A stretch of 64,000 nt of DNA from Prevotella sp. (GTDB taxonomy: Bacteria; Bacteroidota; Bacteroidia; Bacteroidales; Bacteroidaceae): contig JAFYJN010000094.1 in assembly GCA_017538105.1 (NCBI GenBank), positions 1 through 64,000 on the forward strand, given 5' to 3'. Of this stretch, positions 51,732-61,333 are shown piece by piece (the first letter of the stretch is position 1; the number at the start of each line of letters is the position of its first letter). The position numbers and the translations under genes were made by a program. The notes below the pieces were generated by a model that was not told where the DNA came from, made no database searches, and saw nothing but the letters and a program-made list of their open reading frames with translations.

Positions 51732-51737
51732 TTCTCC

Positions 51738-52445
51738 TTATTCTTTTGATTGAAGGAATTTAATATATTTACCCAGACAATCATGAAGCATGGCACTCAC
51801 TCCATCTGAAGTCAGCGTAGCGCCTGTTACCGCATCGACTTGGGTTTCGGTATCATCTACCTTTTTCTTTACGGCAAGAGCGATATCCTGATTGTCACCG
51901 GCAAACAACTTCTTACCTACGAACTTGGCTTGCCAACTGGCATCATCCTTAATTTCTGCTCCCAAACCAGCAGTTTCGCCTTCATGGTTGAAATAAGCGC
52001 CAAACACCGTTTGCTTGTCATCATTAAGTGCGACATAACCATTGATAGGCCCCCAAAGACCCATGCCGTATACGGGAATCACGTATTTCCGTTGGCCATC
52101 CACCTCACAAATATAAAGAGCCAGACGGTCGTTCTTATAGTCGGAACTGTTAAACTTAAAGGCGGTGCTCTCATTGTCTTTCGCCTCAAAAGGCTGAAGT
52201 GTACCGTCCAGGTTCACCACATTGTCGCTCAGCACATTTTTCTGATATGCCTCTGCAGCTTGCGTGTCATTCAAGTCCCTAATGTTCAGAGAATAGAGAA
52301 TCTGCTTTTTCTTGTCAAGAGCCACATTGGCATCCTGTTTGCTTTTCAATGCTTGGAAAACAAACGCCAACAAGAAAGCCACGACAACGACAATAATCAT
52401 TGAATAGACTATTGTGTATGTATTGGAATTGGTGTTCAGTTTCAT
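51738..52445 (-). CDS. nqrC: Na+-NQR subunit C (covalent FMN)
   Basis: 235 residues. One N-terminal membrane helix (YTIVYSMIIVVVVAFLLAFVFQ) and a periplasmic FMN domain. FMN is attached through a phosphoester to the Thr of the S/TGAT motif, here DAVTGATLTSDGVSAML. GLGAEIKDDASWQAKFVGKKL and GMGLWGPINGYVALNDD are the usual surrounding blocks. The covalent flavin requires the transferase ApbE, which is not encoded in this window. Confidence 0.97.
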   Translation of the reverse strand: MKLNTNSNTYTIVYSMIIVVVVAFLLAFVFQALKSKQDANVALDKKKQILYSLNIRDLNDTQAAEAYQKNVLSDNVVNLDGTLQPFEAKDNESTAFKFNSSDYKNDRLALYICEVDGQRKYVIPVYGMGLWGPINGYVALNDDKQTVFGAYFNHEGETAGLGAEIKDDASWQAKFVGKKLFAGDNQDIALAVKKKVDDTETQVDAVTGATLTSDGVSAMLHDCLGKYIKFLQSKE

Positions 52446-52452
52446 GATATTC

Positions 52453-53616
52453 TTATTTATTAGGGGTGAGACGTTTCATGCGCTTCGAGATATTGCGCTG
52501 TACAACACAATAGTCAATGAGCGGCGCAAACATGTTCATTAATAAGATGGCCAGCATCATGCCTTCGGGGTAACCCGGGTTCATGACCCTGATGATGATA
52601 GCCATGGCACCGATAAGGAAACCATAGATATATTTCCCACATTCCGTACGAGCACTGGTTACCGGGTCAGTAGCCATGAATACGGCACCAAAAGCGAATC
52701 CACCAAGTATCAGATGCTCATAGAATGGAATGGCAGACTGTCCTGTGGCTGTAAAGATAAGCCCCATTACTGTTCCGCCTACGAATACGCTGACCATCGT
52801 CTTCCAAGAAGCGATACCCGTTACAATGAGAATGATGGCACCAAGAGCGATAGCAATTACACTGGTCTCACCAATGGAACCCGGGATAAATCCAGTTATC
52901 ATATCGCAAATGCTGCTTGAAGGCTCTATGCCCTGCCCTATCTGTCCCAGAGGAGTGGCGGCAGTAAAGCCATCTGGCAGATTATTACCCAATCCCCAAA
53001 TGGAATCGTTCGCCACCCAAATGCTGTCGCCGCTCATCTTTTGTGGGTAAGAGAAGAATAGGAAAGCACGGGCCACCAGTGCCACATTGAAGATGTTCAT
53101 GCCCGTTCCGCCGAATATCTCTTTGGCGAATATTACAGCAAAGGCACATGCTAAAGCAAGAATCCACAATGGACAATTGACAGGTATGATCATCGGGATG
53201 ATGATACCCGATACGAGATATCCCTCTTGTATCTCTTCGCCTTTCCATTGGGCCCAGGCAAACTCAATACCCAAACCAACAATATAACTGACCAGAATTT
53301 TGGGAAGCACAGCCAAAAAACCGTAGAAGAAAATGCTGAAGAAACTGGCATTTTGCAAAGTGCCGGCAGCTACATAGTTCTGATAACCAATATTGTACAT
53401 ACCGAATAGCAAAGCAGGCATCAAGGCGATGACCACCATGCTCATGATTCGTTTGGAATCAATTGCATCGTGGATATTCGAGCCGCTCTTTGCTGTATCG
53501 TTGGGAACGTACAGAAAAGTTTCAAACCCCTCGAAAATGCTTCTGAAAGCATGAAATTTGCCGTCCGGCTGGAACGAGGGTTTTATCTTATCTAGATATT
53601 TTCTTAATGCGCTCAT
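52453..53616 (-). CDS. nqrB: Na+-NQR subunit B
   Basis: 387 residues with about ten membrane helices. Carries covalent FMN and riboflavin and provides the Na+ path. RSIFEGFETFLYVPN and GSNIHDAIDSKRIMSMVVIALMPALLFGMYNIG open the protein. FGGTGMNIFNVALVARAFLFFSYPQKMSGD, then DGFTAATPLGQIG holds the predicted FMN-threonine; the motif reads TAAT where SGAT is the usual form. FIPGSIGETS and the final FAPLIDYCVVQRNISKRMKRL are family-typical. It starts 11 bp after nqrA. Confidence 0.97.
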   Translation of the reverse strand: MSALRKYLDKIKPSFQPDGKFHAFRSIFEGFETFLYVPNDTAKSGSNIHDAIDSKRIMSMVVIALMPALLFGMYNIGYQNYVAAGTLQNASFFSIFFYGFLAVLPKILVSYIVGLGIEFAWAQWKGEEIQEGYLVSGIIIPMIIPVNCPLWILALACAFAVIFAKEIFGGTGMNIFNVALVARAFLFFSYPQKMSGDSIWVANDSIWGLGNNLPDGFTAATPLGQIGQGIEPSSSICDMITGFIPGSIGETSVIAIALGAIILIVTGIASWKTMVSVFVGGTVMGLIFTATGQSAIPFYEHLILGGFAFGAVFMATDPVTSARTECGKYIYGFLIGAMAIIIRVMNPGYPEGMMLAILLMNMFAPLIDYCVVQRNISKRMKRLTPNK

Positions 53617-53627
53617 AATATTAATGT

Positions 53628-54977
53628 TTATGCATTTTCCTTTCTCAACATGTCAAGACCTTCCCGTACGATACGTTGCAGTTCCAATTTGGAGGAGTCG
53701 ACAAATTCGGCTACTGCGAAATCCTCTGGTGATACTTCATAGATTCCCAGTTGTTCCATCTTGTCAATATCGCCCGCTATAATGGCTTTGATGAGATATT
53801 CACCATATATATCCATGGGTAACACACGATCGTATTCGCCACTCATAATGATGTGTCGTGCTCCACCTTTGATACGTGCGTCGAGCGTATATTCCTTCTT
53901 CTTGCCCATGAGCCAGGAAAAATAACTGCGGTTAGCTGAAAAATCCTTGAATCGAGGCATAATCCATCCTATAAATTCGTCGCGGTCATCACCTTCGGGA
54001 ATAACAGTAATTTCGGAGGTTAGGGCACCCACATAGTGGTCGAGACCACATGGTTTGCCGGTGAGGGGATTACCGTCAATGATACGTAGATGTCGTTCTC
54101 CCGTCAGTTGATTTTCAAGAAGTGGCTTGATAGGTTGTCCAACCAACACCTCTGCATATTCGGGATTTTTAACCTCACTTCCGGCGATAGCGATACGTTT
54201 ATGTAAGTCCACTTTGCCGTCTAAAAATAATCGGCCGATGAAAACAACCACCATTGGGTCGGCTGTCCATACCACATCACCTTTGTTCACTGGTGAGATA
54301 TGATTCACCTGGACTCCTACATTGCCAACAGGACAAGGACCGGAAAATACATGTGTCTCAAGTCCTTTCACATCAGGCACCGTCAGGTTCTGTCCAGCTT
54401 TCAATCCCACATGTGTCTCAGCTATTCGTGAAAGGGCTATCAGTCCTGTCGCAAAATATTTCTCGTTGCCTTCGATTTCATAATCGAAATCAGCGGCAAG
54501 CGGCATATCACGGAAAGCACTAACAAAAATAGCCTTTGGCATAGACGATGGTTCGGCGGAGACAGCATAAGGTAGTTGTCGCATAAAGCCGAACAGACCA
54601 GCACTCAGAAGATGCTGTAACACCTCATCACCGGAAAGAGTAGATGGGTCTTTTTTGCCATAGTCAACAAAATCCTGTTTGCTGTCAGATTCAACCTTCA
54701 CACATAGTAGTTTTCTCCGTTCACCACGGATAACTGCAGTCACCGTTCCGCTGACAGGTGAGGCAAATCCCACTTCTGGAAACTTCTTGTTGACAAAAAG
54801 CGGTTCGCCGGCTTTTACATGATCCCCTTCGCGTACAACGACCTTCGGTGTCATTCCGATAAATGCATCTGGTACAAGGGCATATTCCTTGTCTAATTTA
54901 AACGGAGTGCATTTTAAGGTCGCCTTTCCCTTCAGGTTAATGTCTAAGCCTTTTTTTAGCTTAATTACATTTTCCAT
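53628..54977 (-). CDS. nqrA: Na+-NQR subunit A
   Basis: 449 residues. Cytoplasm-facing peripheral subunit, involved in quinone binding. IKLKKGLDINLKGKATLKC, KVVVREGDHVKAGEPLFVNKKFPEVGFASPVSGTVTAVIRGERRKLL (barrel-sandwich motif), LKAGQNLTVPDVKGLETHVFSGPCPVGNVGVQVNHISPVNKGDVVW and GEYLIKAIIAGDIDKMEQLGIYEVSPEDFA are all characteristic. It is first in the operon; a TATTTTTG box 87 bp upstream is the probable promoter. Confidence 0.97.
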   Translation of the reverse strand: MENVIKLKKGLDINLKGKATLKCTPFKLDKEYALVPDAFIGMTPKVVVREGDHVKAGEPLFVNKKFPEVGFASPVSGTVTAVIRGERRKLLCVKVESDSKQDFVDYGKKDPSTLSGDEVLQHLLSAGLFGFMRQLPYAVSAEPSSMPKAIFVSAFRDMPLAADFDYEIEGNEKYFATGLIALSRIAETHVGLKAGQNLTVPDVKGLETHVFSGPCPVGNVGVQVNHISPVNKGDVVWTADPMVVVFIGRLFLDGKVDLHKRIAIAGSEVKNPEYAEVLVGQPIKPLLENQLTGERHLRIIDGNPLTGKPCGLDHYVGALTSEITVIPEGDDRDEFIGWIMPRFKDFSANRSYFSWLMGKKKEYTLDARIKGGARHIIMSGEYDRVLPMDIYGEYLIKAIIAGDIDKMEQLGIYEVSPEDFAVAEFVDSSKLELQRIVREGLDMLRKENA

Positions 54978-55063
54978 AAAAATATTAAAACATTATGTTT
55001 GAATCTCTTACTTTGTACAATGTCCACTATAGATACGAAGAGCAATACTTATCTTTTAGAGTG

Positions 55064-55071
55064 CAAAAATA
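55064..55071 (-). promoter_or_regulatory. Probable -7 box of the nqr operon
   Basis: Minus strand TATTTTTG, predicting a leader of about 80 nt before nqrA. No clear TTTG at -33. Confidence 0.45.
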
Positions 55072-55135
55072 GTAAAAAAGCCTTGATTTAGAAAGAAAAA
55101 AAGGTGAATAATTCGCATAACACGAGTTTTTGATG

Positions 55136-55143
55136 TATTTTTG
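55136..55143 (+). promoter_or_regulatory. -7 box of the tamB-5'-nucleotidase-nudC operon
   Basis: TATTTTTG, weak TTCG about 20 bp upstream. It places the transcript start near 55150. This still allows the in-frame codons from 55152 onward to be translated and rules out the out-of-frame ATG at 55133. Confidence 0.5.
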
Positions 55144-55160
55144 TACCAAAATTCAGAAAT

Positions 55161-58100
55161 ATCCGAACGTTCAAGCATATAATAAGCGCCGTTATTTGGA
55201 CAGTTATCGGCATCATACTGTTGGTGTTCATTTTATTGAGAATACCAGCAGTACAGGTATATTTAGGCCAAAAGACAGCGGAAGCCCTTAGCAAGAAATT
55301 CGGCACAGAAGTAAGTGTTGGTAAAGTTGACATTGGACTTATCAGTAGTCGTATCACCATTGATGATGTGTTCGTTCGTGACCAGCACCATAAGCCCATG
55401 CTCAGTGTCTCCCGTATGTCCGCCAATATCGATATTATGTCTTTGTTCGATGGCAAAGTGTGTGTCAATTCCGCCCAGTTGTTTGATTTCAAGGGGTCTT
55501 TTTATCAAAAAGATGCCAACAGCAAGCCCAACTATGCATTCATGTTAGATTCCCTTAAGGGAAAAGACAAAGATAATAGTCCATTGGATTTGTCGGTCAA
55601 ATCTCTTATCTTGAGGAATGGTTCGATTTCCTATCACCGCATGGATCTACCGCCTACACATAAGCTCAGCGCAGCACACCTGTCTGTCACGGATCTCAGC
55701 GGTCATTTAATTCTCCATCATCTAACTGATGATGGAGTGTCACTTGATGTGAAGAAACTATCTTTTAAGGAGGCGTCGGGTCTGAATGTTAAATCATTGG
55801 AATTTGATTTGAATTCAGACAAAAAAGGCACGACGATGAACCATTTATCGTTGACGTTGCCAGGTTCTTCCCTCAAACTCTCCGACATCAAAACAAACTA
55901 CTTCTTCGGACAAGCCGGCTTTCATCCAGACTCCCTCTCCTATCAGGCAATTCTTGATGCCGAAAAGGTTTCTCCTCCCGATTTGGCATGTATTTTCCCA
56001 AAATTGGCATTTTGCCCGTCACTTCTGTCAATACGAACCAAATTATCAGGTAGAGAAGGGAAGCACACGGTTCAGGGCTTGTCGCTCCACTCATTGGATG
56101 GACAACTATCACTCAATGCCGACGCCACAATAGCCAACCTTAACACCGCATCATCGTGGACAGCCGATATCCATCAGCTAGTACTTCCATCCCATGAAGT
56201 GGAAAAATGGTCGACACTCATTGACAACCAGAAAGTGCTTGAAATCCTCCATCAGGTTGGAACACTATCGCTCAGCGGGAAAGCTGAAGGAGGTCCGTCG
56301 CTACTAAATATGACATGCCAAATGTCGAGCGACTTAGGTGGCGGCCATTTTGAGTTACGGAAAAGGGGCGACTCATTTTCTGCAAAAGCAGATACCGAGA
56401 CTTTCCACCTTGACCCTCTCCTAGGCAGTGATTTCGGCATTTTGGAAGCCCATCTCTCCATGGAGGGCACGTGGCCATTGACACCTCAAACTGCCATGCA
56501 GATGAAAGGCACCGTGCCTCATTTCATGTATAAAGGGCATGACCTGCACGATATAGTTATTGACGGGAGATATGCTGATGGCATGTATGACGGTACCTTT
56601 GCCATGACCTCGCCTGAAGGAGATGTAAATTTTGACGGATTATTGCATTTCAAGCAACCACTATCGGGGAAATTCACCGCTCAGGTACATCATTTCAATC
56701 CCAATGCATTGGGACTGATAGACGATTGGAAAGGACAGACTGTAGACTGTGAAATAAAAGCAGACGTAGGTGTTCTCATTGGTAGTGCATTGCAAGGCGA
56801 ATTGACCGTCAACGACCTGGTTCTCACTTCTTCTGAACGGCAGTTGCGCCTTAACCATCTTGCCATCGTATCAACGGGTAAAGACAAGTTGTCGCTCACT
56901 ACTGATTTCTGCGAAGCCGAAGCCCGCGGCGACTTAAACCTGAACACCCTTCCAGAGAGTCTTTTTGGCATCTTAGCCGACAAGATTCCCACTTTGCCCG
57001 GATTGATAGGCAAAAGTACACAGAACAAAGGACGTCACCTTTCACTATCGGCACGACTTGAAGACAGCGATTGGTATCGACAGATGTTGAAATTGCCCAT
57101 CACATTACACCAACCCATGAAGATTGAGATGGAATTGGACGAATCGGCACACTCATTGGACATGTCGATGGACTTGCCCGACTTCACCTATTCCGACAAC
57201 CATTTTGGACATGCATTGGTTGATATGGTGACGGTGGACGACACCCTTAAATGCACTGCAAATTTACAGAAGGTAAATGAAGGTGGCAAAAGCATCGACT
57301 TTGGCGTCAATGCCATGGCCATCAACAACGCTCTTCACGCGAATATTGATGTGGACACCCATGGCGGCAAACGGGCCATGCGCGGATTGTTGTCGACCAG
57401 CACACAATTTTTCCGTTCCGACGACGGGGTTCCCACAGCCCATATCGTCATTCACAACTCACGTCTGTTCGTTGGAGATGAAGAGTGGCGTATACAACCA
57501 GCCGACATCCTCTATTCAAAGAACGGTCTGTTGGTTGATAACCTTGCGTTGACAAACCATGGTCAACATATAATCGTTAACGGCATGATACGTCCCAACA
57601 GCAATGACACACTGTCTGTTGACATCAACCATGTCGACATGGAATACATGTCATCGTTGATGGGCGTCAAAAACATTTCTTTCGGTGGTATTGCCACAGG
57701 CCAAATACATGCCTATTCCCTCTATAGCGATCCCAGCGCCGATGGTGTGCTAAAAGTGGACAATTTTACTTTCGTCGATGGGCACATGGGCGATCTTTCT
57801 GCCTCACTGAACTGGAAAAAAAGCGCCAATAAACTGATGATAGGTGCGCTCATTGACAATGGTACTGAATCCAAGACGTATGTTGACGGCCATATTGGTT
57901 TCTCTCCTTCAGAGTTGAACCTCAACATCCACACTCAGGGTACACCCCTCTCGTTCATTGAGCACTATTGTCCCTTCATGACCGATGTTCAAGCCCGTAG
58001 CACTGGATTGGTGCGCGTGTTGGGCACGTTTAAGGATCCCGATTTGGAAGGATTGGCCGTGGTAAACGGTCCAATTACTCTCAAAAACCTTAACACCACC

Positions 58101-59579
58101 TACCTTTTTAAAAACGACACCATATCTCTAAGTCCTGGTCAGATATTATTTGAAAGAGACACTGTTTATGATAAAGGCGGCCACCCAGCCTTCATCAGCG
58201 GTATTGTCAACCATGATAAATTAGGGCCGTTTACCACTGACATACAAATACATGCCGACAATGCCTTGGTATACGATTATCCAACAATGGGAAACAACCA
58301 TTTCTGCGGAACGATTTATGCCACGGGCGATTGTCATATCAAGACAAGAAGCGGCGAGGTGAACATAGATGTTGAAGCAACGCCAGGAGCCAACACGCTT
58401 TTCGTTTATGACGCCAGCAGTCCTGACGCCATCAGCAATCAAAGTTTCATCCAGTGGAACGATATCACCCCTCGCACCGACACCCTATTGGTTGCACGTG
58501 ACGTTATCCCCCAAGAGGCTACGATTGATAATAAGCCCAACATGCCAGCCAATCTTCACATGAACCTATTGGTGAATGCCAACACGAATGCCACCCTTCG
58601 TGTGTTAATGAACGAAGAGAGTGGCGACTACATCGATTTGCTCGGCAATGGCGTACTCCGTATTTCCTATTTCAACAAAGGAGCCTTTAATATCTTTGGC
58701 AACTATGTGGTTGACCATGGTATTTACAAGATGACCATCCAGAATGTGCTTTCGAAAGATTTCCAATTCCAAGAGGGAGGAACCATAGCCTTCGGCGGTA
58801 ATCCTTTCCGTTCTAACCTGGACTTGAAAGCCCTTTACACTGTCAATGGTGTTTCTCTATCCGACCTGAACATCAGTCGTAATTTTGCCACGAACAATAT
58901 TCGTGTGAACTGTATCATGAACATCGGGGGTACGATGGAAGCGCCAACCGTTGACTTCGACATGGAAATGCCAACGGTGAATGCAGATGCCCAACAGATG
59001 GTGCGTAGTTTGGTGAACAGCGAAGAAGAGTTGAACCAACAGGTTATCTACCTGTTGACCATCGGTCGTTTTTATTCACAAAGTGGCAATAATGCTGTTG
59101 AGGAGAGCACACAGAGTCAGACGAGTCTGGCGATGCAAAGTTTGCTAAGCGGCACTATCAGTCAGCAGATTAACAATGTGCTCAGCAATGTGCTCAACAA
59201 TAACAATTGGAACTTTGGTGCAAACATCTCCACTGGTGATGAAGGTTGGAACAACGCGGAATACGAAGGTATTTTGAGCGGCCGACTGATGAACAATCGC
59301 TTGCTCATCAATGGACAGTTCGGATATCGCGATAACAGCAACGCCACCTCAAGTTTTATCGGTGACTTTGATGTGCGATACCTTCTTTTTCCCAATGGCA
59401 ACTTGTCTGTTCGAGTGTATAACCAAACCAATGACCGCTATTTCACCAAGAACAGTCTGAATACCCAAGGCGTGGGCCTTATCATGAAGAAAGATTTCAA
59501 TGGGTGGCGAGACCTCTTTGGTGTCAAGAAGAAGAAAAAGAAAACGAAGAAAGAATCAAATGATAAACAAGACCCATGA
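55161..59579 (+). CDS. tamB: TamB-like translocation and assembly module protein (start codon non-canonical)
   Basis: About 1470 residues. A basic N-terminus and one membrane helix (RTFKHIISAVIWTVIGIILL, then VFILLRIPAVQVYLG) anchor it in the inner membrane. A very long beta-helix-like AsmA/TamB rod crosses the periplasm. The C-terminal DUF490 domain has LLTIGRFYSQ, NNWNFGANISTGDEGWNN, SGRLMNNRLLINGQFGYRDN and DFDVRYLLFPNGNLSVRVYNQTN, followed by a Lys-rich tail. It partners TamL in outer-membrane assembly. The frame is open from 55134 but contains no ATG. TTG 55221 is the first standard start yet would cut the membrane helix. ATC 55161 gives the most natural N-terminus. Coordinates use that position tentatively. 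Confidence 0.85.
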   Translation: MRTFKHIISAVIWTVIGIILLVFILLRIPAVQVYLGQKTAEALSKKFGTEVSVGKVDIGLISSRITIDDVFVRDQHHKPMLSVSRMSANIDIMSLFDGKVCVNSAQLFDFKGSFYQKDANSKPNYAFMLDSLKGKDKDNSPLDLSVKSLILRNGSISYHRMDLPPTHKLSAAHLSVTDLSGHLILHHLTDDGVSLDVKKLSFKEASGLNVKSLEFDLNSDKKGTTMNHLSLTLPGSSLKLSDIKTNYFFGQAGFHPDSLSYQAILDAEKVSPPDLACIFPKLAFCPSLLSIRTKLSGREGKHTVQGLSLHSLDGQLSLNADATIANLNTASSWTADIHQLVLPSHEVEKWSTLIDNQKVLEILHQVGTLSLSGKAEGGPSLLNMTCQMSSDLGGGHFELRKRGDSFSAKADTETFHLDPLLGSDFGILEAHLSMEGTWPLTPQTAMQMKGTVPHFMYKGHDLHDIVIDGRYADGMYDGTFAMTSPEGDVNFDGLLHFKQPLSGKFTAQVHHFNPNALGLIDDWKGQTVDCEIKADVGVLIGSALQGELTVNDLVLTSSERQLRLNHLAIVSTGKDKLSLTTDFCEAEARGDLNLNTLPESLFGILADKIPTLPGLIGKSTQNKGRHLSLSARLEDSDWYRQMLKLPITLHQPMKIEMELDESAHSLDMSMDLPDFTYSDNHFGHALVDMVTVDDTLKCTANLQKVNEGGKSIDFGVNAMAINNALHANIDVDTHGGKRAMRGLLSTSTQFFRSDDGVPTAHIVIHNSRLFVGDEEWRIQPADILYSKNGLLVDNLALTNHGQHIIVNGMIRPNSNDTLSVDINHVDMEYMSSLMGVKNISFGGIATGQIHAYSLYSDPSADGVLKVDNFTFVDGHMGDLSASLNWKKSANKLMIGALIDNGTESKTYVDGHIGFSPSELNLNIHTQGTPLSFIEHYCPFMTDVQARSTGLVRVLGTFKDPDLEGLAVVNGPITLKNLNTTYLFKNDTISLSPGQILFERDTVYDKGGHPAFISGIVNHDKLGPFTTDIQIHADNALVYDYPTMGNNHFCGTIYATGDCHIKTRSGEVNIDVEATPGANTLFVYDASSPDAISNQSFIQWNDITPRTDTLLVARDVIPQEATIDNKPNMPANLHMNLLVNANTNATLRVLMNEESGDYIDLLGNGVLRISYFNKGAFNIFGNYVVDHGIYKMTIQNVLSKDFQFQEGGTIAFGGNPFRSNLDLKALYTVNGVSLSDLNISRNFATNNIRVNCIMNIGGTMEAPTVDFDMEMPTVNADAQQMVRSLVNSEEELNQQVIYLLTIGRFYSQSGNNAVEESTQSQTSLAMQSLLSGTISQQINNVLSNVLNNNNWNFGANISTGDEGWNNAEYEGILSGRLMNNRLLINGQFGYRDNSNATSSFIGDFDVRYLLFPNGNLSVRVYNQTNDRYFTKNSLNTQGVGLIMKKDFNGWRDLFGVKKKKKKTKKESNDKQDP

Positions 59580-61333
59580 GAATAAAAAAGCACATAATCA
59601 TCTTGTTTTTCCTTCTATCCATACCCTGTATCATCATGGCCCAAACACAAGATATCGAACTGAGAATTGTAGAGACAAGTGACGTTCACGGGAGTTTTTT
59701 CCCATACGATTTCATCAATCGAACGCCGAAGAAAGGCACACTGTCACGTGTTATGACCTACGTGAAAGAACTAAGGGAAACTTATGGTGACCGTCTCATA
59801 CTGTTGGAAAATGGGGACATCCTTCAAGGACAACCCACCTGTTACTACACCAATTATGTAAAGCCCGAATTGCCAAATCTGGCAGCCGAAGTGGTGAACT
59901 ATATGGGTTATGACGCACAGGTGTTCGGCAATCATGATGTGGAAACGGGGCATGCTGTTTACGACAAATGGATTAGTGAATTAAAGTGTCCCGTATTGGG
60001 AGCCAACATCATCGACACGACGACGAATGAACCTTATGTGCGCCCCTATACCATCATTGAACGTGAAGGTGTCAAAATGGCTGTTCTCGGTCTGCTCACA
60101 CCCGCTATTCCAAATTGGTTGAACGAAGAACTGTGGAAAGGACTGAGGTTCGATGAGTTGGTGTCAACGGCGCGAAAATGGGTAGAACATATTCAGCGTA
60201 AGGAACATCCCGATATCATCATTGGTCTGTTCCATTCCGGACGCGAAGGAGGGATAACGACAGACAGCTACGTTGAGGATGCCTCATTGCGTGTGGCTCG
60301 CGAAGTCGAAGGTTTCGACGTGGTATTTTATGGACATGACCACACCAAGCATAATGACCTGGTGCGCAGTCCCTCCGGCAAAAGCGTGGTTTGTCTTGAC
60401 CCTTCCTGCGATGCGCTGATGGTGGCAGATGTCACCCTAAACCTTCGTATCGATAACCCCAATACACCACAACGTAACGTGGCATTTGTCAAGGCAAGAG
60501 GTATATTGGTTTCCGTTGAGCCTATGGATGTGGATGCAGATTTCGTTCGACATTTCCAACCCGCCATCGACAGCGTGAAGGCGTATGTAGACCGTGAGAT
60601 TGGTATTTTCGACTGTCCGGTATATACTCGCGACAGCTATTTCGGCAGTTCTCCTTTCACCGACCTTATACATGATCTGCAGTTGGAACTTACAGGAGCC
60701 GATATTTCCTTCAACGCTCCGCTCACGTTCGACACGCGTATCGAAGCGGGTCCTATCCATGTGAGCGATTTATTCAATCTGTATAAATATGAGAATCAAG
60801 TGTATGTACTTCGAATGACTGGTGAGGAAATCCGTCGTCATTTAGAGTTTAGTTACGACCAATGGGTGACTACGATGCAATCTCCCGACGATCATATTAT
60901 GTTGATGAACGATGGCAGTGAAGATGACCGCCAACGCTTTGCCTTCAAGAATCTGGCTTTCAATTTCGACAGTGCTGCCGGTATCGACTATGAGGTAGAT
61001 GTCACGAAACCCGACGGGCAGAAGGTTCGCATTCTCAGAATGAGTAACGGCGAGCCTTTTGATGAAAGTAAATGGTATCTAGTGGCAATGAACAGCTACC
61101 GTGGCAACGGTGGTGGCGAATTGTTGACGAAAGGAGCGGGTATTCCCCATCATGAAATACCAAGCCGCATCATCTTTCAAAGTGATAAGGATGAACGTTT
61201 TTATCTTTTGCAATATATTCAAAAAGTAGGCAGACTATGTCCCCAAGCCCGTAACAACTGGCATTTCGTTCCCCGTAAATGGACCGACGCCGCCATTGAA
61301 CGAGACAAAGCATTGCTATTCGGAAAGAAATGA
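59576..61333 (+). CDS. Exported 5'-nucleotidase / bifunctional metallophosphatase
   Basis: 585 residues. Signal peptide MRIKKHIIILFFLLSIPCIIMAQ. The calcineurin-like metallophosphatase domain has the metal motifs ETSDVHG, LENGDILQG, VFGNHDVETG, FHSGREGG and YGHDHTKHN. A 5'-nucleotidase C-terminal domain binds the nucleotide (FGSSPFTDLIHDLQLELTGADISFNAPL; LFNLYKYENQVYVLRMTGEEIRRHLEFSYDQW; MNSYRGNGGGELLTKGAG). It dephosphorylates nucleotides or cyclic/dinucleotides in the periplasm so nucleosides can be taken up. Its ATG overlaps the tamB stop and its stop overlaps the nudC start (both ATGA), giving a coupled three-gene unit. Confidence 0.93.
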   Translation: MRIKKHIIILFFLLSIPCIIMAQTQDIELRIVETSDVHGSFFPYDFINRTPKKGTLSRVMTYVKELRETYGDRLILLENGDILQGQPTCYYTNYVKPELPNLAAEVVNYMGYDAQVFGNHDVETGHAVYDKWISELKCPVLGANIIDTTTNEPYVRPYTIIEREGVKMAVLGLLTPAIPNWLNEELWKGLRFDELVSTARKWVEHIQRKEHPDIIIGLFHSGREGGITTDSYVEDASLRVAREVEGFDVVFYGHDHTKHNDLVRSPSGKSVVCLDPSCDALMVADVTLNLRIDNPNTPQRNVAFVKARGILVSVEPMDVDADFVRHFQPAIDSVKAYVDREIGIFDCPVYTRDSYFGSSPFTDLIHDLQLELTGADISFNAPLTFDTRIEAGPIHVSDLFNLYKYENQVYVLRMTGEEIRRHLEFSYDQWVTTMQSPDDHIMLMNDGSEDDRQRFAFKNLAFNFDSAAGIDYEVDVTKPDGQKVRILRMSNGEPFDESKWYLVAMNSYRGNGGGELLTKGAGIPHHEIPSRIIFQSDKDERFYLLQYIQKVGRLCPQARNNWHFVPRKWTDAAIERDKALLFGKK

